The translations under genes and the position numbers were made by a program. From Pseudomonadota bacterium (GTDB lineage Bacteria > Pseudomonadota > Gammaproteobacteria > Enterobacterales > Enterobacteriaceae), in the NCBI GenBank assembly GCA_023425455.1, contig JAFACP010000398.1, positions 1 to 20,328 on the forward strand: DNA of 20,328 bases, read 5' to 3'. Below are positions 17,042 to 20,328 of the stretch, in pieces. Numbering within the stretch: position 1 is the first letter of the stretch; every line of letters begins with the position of its first letter. The notes under the pieces were generated by a model, which was given only the letters and a program-made list of their open reading frames with translations, searched no databases and was not told the origin of the DNA.

Positions 17042-18145
17042 TTACTTAGTTGAAGTTGAGTTATTACCGCTGTTTCGGCGCATTCTGCGCTTAACGCGCT
17101 TAATGAAACGCGCCACTTTCCAGGCCCGCTTGATGCAATAGCCGTAGAGGAAAAAAGCGAGCAAGAATAATACCAACATTACCCATTCAGGAATGAAATG
17201 AGCATATTCTGCAACTACGCCAATAGCCGCCAAAATTGCAGCAGCAAGAGTAATCAGGACAAATGCCTGACGAGAGGTAAACCCGGCCCGCATGATCAGA
17301 TGATGAATATGCTGGCGATCCGGAGAAAAAGGACTCATCCCTTTGCGCAGGCGACGGTACATAATCGCCACCATATCCATCAGCGGAATAGCAATAATCC
17401 ACAGCGCCGTAACCGGGCTTATCGGATGGGTTTTCCCCTGAGTGGTCTCCAGCAGGATCCAGATCACCGTGAAGCCAATCAATGTACTCCCTGCATCACC
17501 CATGAATACCTTGTAGCGACGCCCGAGAGCGCCCAGATTGAGCAGGATATAAGGGAGGATGGCGGCAATCATCGCGAAGCACCATATTGAGAGGCTGTAC
17601 TGGCCGTCAAACCACAAAATGATACCGATAGCAGCAAACGAGACGGATGAAAGCCCGCCCAGCAGGCCGTCAATGCCGTCGACCATGTTAAAGGCATTAA
17701 TCGCAGCCCAGACGGCGAAGAGCGTGAGGAAGAAACCAAACGGGCCAAGCACCATTTCCCAGGGGCCGAATACATAGCCCAGGCTCCGAAGATAAAGCCC
17801 GCCCACGGCCATCATAACAACGCCAATGACCGCCTGCACCGTGGCCCGAATCTTGACGCTGATATCAAACCGATCGTCGAGCGCGCCCACGAATACCAGC
17901 ACACCCGCGCACGCCAGATAAAGTGCTGCGTGGGGAATATAGTAATCCGCAATACCGAAAGTGAAACAGATGCCAGCGTAAACTGATATCCCGCCTACCA
18001 ATGGAATGAGGCCCTGATGACGTTTACGAAAATTAGGCTTATCCACCAACCCAATTCTTTTTGCCACCTTACGCGCGATGAACAAAAAACAGGTTGTGAA
18101 TAAAAAAATACTGATCAGCTCAGTAACTGCAGTGAGTAGATTCAC
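17042..18145 (-). CDS. wecA: UDP-GlcNAc:undecaprenyl-phosphate GlcNAc-1-phosphate transferase WecA
   Basis: Polytopic inner-membrane enzyme that forms GlcNAc-PP-undecaprenol (lipid I), starting ECA and often O-antigen synthesis. It is 367 residues with about 11 membrane helices, as in E. coli WecA (Rfe). Catalytic and metal sites are present: Asp90-Asp91 in GALDDRFD, Asp156 and Asp159 in FNMVDGIDGLLGG, MGDAGST near 216, and the cytoplasmic HIHH motif beginning at His279 (SPDRQHIHHLIMR). The start codon is GTG at 18145, as in E. coli. First gene of the wec operon, 242 bases downstream of rho and behind the rho terminator; no convincing sigma70 promoter could be fixed in that gap. Confidence 0.97.
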   Translation of the reverse strand: MNLLTAVTELISIFLFTTCFLFIARKVAKRIGLVDKPNFRKRHQGLIPLVGGISVYAGICFTFGIADYYIPHAALYLACAGVLVFVGALDDRFDISVKIRATVQAVIGVVMMAVGGLYLRSLGYVFGPWEMVLGPFGFFLTLFAVWAAINAFNMVDGIDGLLGGLSSVSFAAIGIILWFDGQYSLSIWCFAMIAAILPYILLNLGALGRRYKVFMGDAGSTLIGFTVIWILLETTQGKTHPISPVTALWIIAIPLMDMVAIMYRRLRKGMSPFSPDRQHIHHLIMRAGFTSRQAFVLITLAAAILAAIGVVAEYAHFIPEWVMLVLFLLAFFLYGYCIKRAWKVARFIKRVKRRMRRNSGNNSTSTK

Positions 18146-18340
18146 AATGGATTGCTCTCAACAAATGTTAATCCCGGAAGTATAACCATGAAGCCTCTGT
18201 CTCAGAAGGAGTACGATTTGCGTCTTATATCTTCCGCTGTATAATTTTTAATCAATTAGTTATGTAATAGTACAAACGATCGTATTGTCGCACCGACGGG
18301 CCAAAATTGGGAGTCTGCGGTAATAGCGTATAGTCCATAA

Positions 18341-18370
18341 ATGAAAAACGCCACGTAAAAACGTGGCGTT
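18341..18370 (-). terminator. Rho-independent terminator after rho
   Basis: On the - strand AACGCCACGT, TTTT loop, ACGTGGCGTT (arms 18347-18356 and 18361-18370), extended by further T residues. It begins 18 bases after the rho stop and separates rho from the wec operon. Confidence 0.92.
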
Positions 18371-18387
18371 TGCTGGCTTTATTTGCG

Positions 18388-19647
18388 TTACGAGCGCTTC
18401 ATCATGTCGAAGAAATCGTCGTTAGTTTTGGTCATCGCCAGTTTGTTAATGAGGAACTCCATTGCGTCAATTTCGCCCATCGGGTGAATGATTTTGCGCA
18501 GGATCCACATTTTTTGCAGCTCTTCCTGGGTGGTGAGCAGCTCTTCCTTACGGGTACCAGAACGGTTGTAGTCGATAGCCGGGAAGACACGTTTTTCAGC
18601 GATCTTACGAGAGAGGTGCAGTTCCATGTTGCCGGTACCTTTAAACTCTTCGTAGATAACTTCATCCATCTTGGAACCGGTGTCGATAAGCGCGGTTGCA
18701 ATGATGGTCAGGCTACCGCCCTCTTCAACGTTACGCGCCGCACCGAAGAAACGTTTCGGACGATGCAGGGCGTTCGCATCCACACCCCCTGTCAGCACTT
18801 TACCGGAAGCCGGGACCACGGTGTTGTATGCACGGGCCAGACGAGTGATGGAGTCAAGCAGGATGATAACGTCTTTCTTGTGCTCAACCAGTCGCTTAGC
18901 TTTTTCGATAACCATTTCCGCAACCTGCACGTGACGAGATGCCGGTTCGTCAAAGGTAGAAGCAACCACTTCCCCTTTCACCAGACGCTGCATCTCGGTC
19001 ACTTCTTCCGGACGTTCGTCAATCAGCAGTACCATCAGCACACAGTCTGGGTGGTTGTAAGCAATGCTCTGCGCAATATTCTGCAGCAGCATGGTTTTAC
19101 CCGCTTTTGGCGGTGCCACAATCAGACCACGCTGACCACGACCGATTGGCGAGGCCAGATCCAGAACGCGCGCGGTTAAGTCTTCGGTAGAACCGTTGCC
19201 ACGCTCCATACGCAGACGCGAGTTGGCGTGCAGCGGCGTTAAGTTCTCGAACAGGATCTTATTACGCGAGTTTTCCGGTTTATCGTAGTTAACCTCGTTA
19301 ACTTTCAACAACGCAAAGTAGCGTTCACCCTCTTTAGGAGGACGAATCTTACCTGAAATGGTGTCACCAGTGCGGAGGTTGAAACGGCGGATTTGGCTGG
19401 GGGAAACGTAGATATCATCAGGGCCGGCGAGGTAGGAGCTGTCTGCGGAGCGGAGGAAACCAAATCCATCCTGCAGTATCTCCAGCACACCGTCGCCAAA
19501 GATATCTTCGCCACTCTTAGCGTGCTGCTTCAGGATGGCAAAAATAATGTCCTGCTTGCGCATACGGGCCTGGTTTTCCAGTCCCATATTTTCGCCGAGA
19601 GTGATCAGCTCAGAAACCGGCGTATTCTTTAATTCGGTAAGATTCAT
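18388..19647 (-). CDS. rho: Transcription termination factor Rho
   Basis: Hexameric RNA-dependent ATPase/translocase that ends untranslated transcripts. It is 419 residues, nearly identical to E. coli Rho. The N-terminal domain and primary RNA site (DGFGFLRS, residues 60-67) precede the ATPase core: Walker A APPKAGKT with Lys181 and Lys184, the catalytic Glu211 in [13 protein letters not shown], Walker B IILLDS ending at Asp265, then the Q-loop [15 protein letters not shown] and an R-loop ending in DTGSKMDE. The start is the ATG at 19647 (MNLTELKN); an in-frame ATG at 19719 adds 24 residues absent from Rho. A leader of some 200-300 bases lies upstream; E. coli rho is autoregulated by Rho-dependent attenuation there. 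Confidence 0.98.
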   Translation of the reverse strand: MNLTELKNTPVSELITLGENMGLENQARMRKQDIIFAILKQHAKSGEDIFGDGVLEILQDGFGFLRSADSSYLAGPDDIYVSPSQIRRFNLRTGDTISGKIRPPKEGERYFALLKVNEVNYDKPENSRNKILFENLTPLHANSRLRMERGNGSTEDLTARVLDLASPIGRGQRGLIVAPPKAGKTMLLQNIAQSIAYNHPDCVLMVLLIDERPEEVTEMQRLVKGEVVASTFDEPASRHVQVAEMVIEKAKRLVEHKKDVIILLDSITRLARAYNTVVPASGKVLTGGVDANALHRPKRFFGAARNVEEGGSLTIIATALIDTGSKMDEVIYEEFKGTGNMELHLSRKIAEKRVFPAIDYNRSGTRKEELLTTQEELQKMWILRKIIHPMGEIDAMEFLINKLAMTKTNDDFFDMMKRS

Positions 19648-19988
19648 AATGGTGTGGGTTCTTAAACTCGGGGTAATTCTCGAACTTAATGTTGTGAATG
19701 GTATGGCAGGGTCATCCATGCCTGTTAAGCGGCCATCAACTCATGTCTGTTCGCTGTCTGGTCACAGGGAAAGAACGCAGAACTGAAACGACAAGACGGA
19801 TTGAGTGACAAGCCCGGAATCTAGCAACTTCACGCACTGTGTATGTCAACAACGGGAAGTATCGGGTAAAACAAGATTCAAACAACAATATATGTTTAAA
19901 ACGAAGTCATAGCTAAATTAGCACGACTAAAGCCGGGCGTCCAGAGATCCACATCAATTAGGCGCTCTGGACGCTCAGCGGAGAAACC
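19648..19988 (-). other. trxA-rho intergenic region with rho leader
   Basis: A 341-base non-coding stretch. It contains the trxA-proximal hairpin and a TTGACA element (19844-19849) with no good -10 at normal spacing. It also holds a leader part that resembles the E. coli rhoL region, including [14 protein letters not shown] encoded at 19736-19768. Compared with my recollection of E. coli, one extra base just before this segment breaks the rhoL frame. A 33-codon GTG reading frame (19736-19837) spans the region but has no ribosome site and its start overlaps the promoter-like element, so I do not call it a gene. Confidence 0.6.
19937..19974 (-). terminator. Hairpin after trxA (possible 3' end or attenuator)
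   Basis: A perfect 10-base inverted repeat (19937-19946 and 19965-19974, 18-base loop) starts 15 bases after the trxA stop. On the - strand it is followed by CCGGCTTTAG, not a T run, so it is not a canonical intrinsic terminator. It may protect the trxA 3' end or work with Rho. Confidence 0.45.
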
Positions 19989-20318
19989 TTACGCCAGGTT
20001 AGCGTCGAGGAACTCTTTCAGTTGACCTTTGGACAGAGCGCCCACTTTGGTCGCCGCCACTTCGCCGTTTTTAAACAGCAGCAGGGTCGGAATACCGCGG
20101 ATGCCGTACTTCGGCGCGGTGCCCGGGTTCTGGTCGATATTCAGCTTGGCAACGGTCAGTTTGCCCTGATATTCGTCAGCGATCTCATCCAGAATCGGGG
20201 CGATCATTTTGCAAGGACCACACCATTCAGCCCAGAAATCGACGAGGGTCAGCCCGTCAGCTTTAAGTACGTCCGTGTCAAAACTGTCGTCAGTCAGGTG
20301 AATAATTTTATCGCTCAT
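19989..20318 (-). CDS. trxA: Thioredoxin 1 (TrxA)
   Basis: Cytoplasmic thiol-disulfide oxidoreductase that supplies electrons to ribonucleotide reductase, PAPS reductase and other enzymes. It is 109 residues, virtually identical to E. coli TrxA. The active site WCGPC lies at residues 32-36 counting the start Met (Cys33 and Cys36; 32 and 35 in mature numbering). The buried Asp27 in LVDFWAEW and the cis-proline loop GIRGIPT are present. The start is the ATG at 20318 with a GGAG ribosome site seven bases upstream. The promoter lies beyond the right edge. It is followed by the rho leader in the same direction, as in E. coli. Confidence 0.98.
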   Translation of the reverse strand: MSDKIIHLTDDSFDTDVLKADGLTLVDFWAEWCGPCKMIAPILDEIADEYQGKLTVAKLNIDQNPGTAPKYGIRGIPTLLLFKNGEVAATKVGALSKGQLKEFLDANLA

Positions 20319-20328
20319 ATATAACTCC

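Noticed and set aside
18247..18275. TTGTAC-N17-ATTAAA as a wecA promoter on the - strand
   Set aside because: The -10 matches the consensus at only three of six positions and other equally weak choices exist nearby; not enough to call.
18370..19179. 269-codon open frame on the + strand opposite rho
   Set aside because: Antisense to the highly conserved rho ATPase core, with no domain or ribosome site. The long open frame follows from the codon bias of rho.
19736..19837. 33-codon GTG reading frame in the rho leader as a rhoL gene
   Set aside because: No ribosome site, start overlapping a promoter-like TTGACA region, and only the last ten residues resemble RhoL. Kept as an observation only.

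Overview
The window is chromosomal core DNA of a member of the Enterobacteriaceae. Every protein aligns along its full length, from memory, with its E. coli K-12 counterpart, and gene order follows the E. coli trxA-rho-wec-thrP-tRNA-glmZ-hem block. Sequence divergence, GC-rich third positions and the lack of aslAB suggest an Enterobacter/Klebsiella-type genus rather than Escherichia. I cannot name a species.

Layout on the + strand. Positions 1-345 are a regulatory interval upstream of hemC. It carries a CRP-site/promoter arrangement expected for the divergent cyaA gene, whose coding region lies outside the window. Positions 346-4441 are the tightly packed hemC-hemD-hemX-hemY operon: two enzymes of tetrapyrrole synthesis and two inner-membrane accessory proteins. 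The operon is closed by a strong symmetric terminator.

Everything after that reads on the - strand. Going down in coordinate from the right edge: trxA (thioredoxin); the rho leader and rho; then the enterobacterial common antigen (ECA) operon wecA-wzzE-wecB-wecC-wecD-wecE-wzxE-wecF-wzyE-wecG; thrP (yifK), a threonine/serine transporter; the tRNA operon argX-hisR-leuT-proM with its own promoter and terminator; and the small RNA glmZ with a sigma54-type promoter. In the ECA operon WecA starts lipid I, WecB/WecC make UDP-ManNAcA, WecG and WecF add ManNAcA and Fuc4NAc, WecE/WecD make dTDP-Fuc4NAc, WzxE flips lipid III, and WzyE/WzzE polymerise it and set chain length.

The most notable departures from the E. 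coli arrangement are two. First, rffG and rffH, which make the dTDP-4-keto-6-deoxyglucose used by WecE, are absent, and wecC joins wecD directly through a 4-nt GTGA overlap. Second, the argX-position tRNA-Arg reads with anticodon GCG instead of CCG, has U at position 20, and has a U28-U42 mismatch. Smaller points are a glmZ sigma54 promoter with GlrR-like upstream sites, a perfect hairpin between wzzE and wecB, and a rho leader in which the E. coli-type rhoL frame is broken. I found no mobile elements, CRISPR arrays or phage genes, and nothing that looks like an undescribed multi-gene system.
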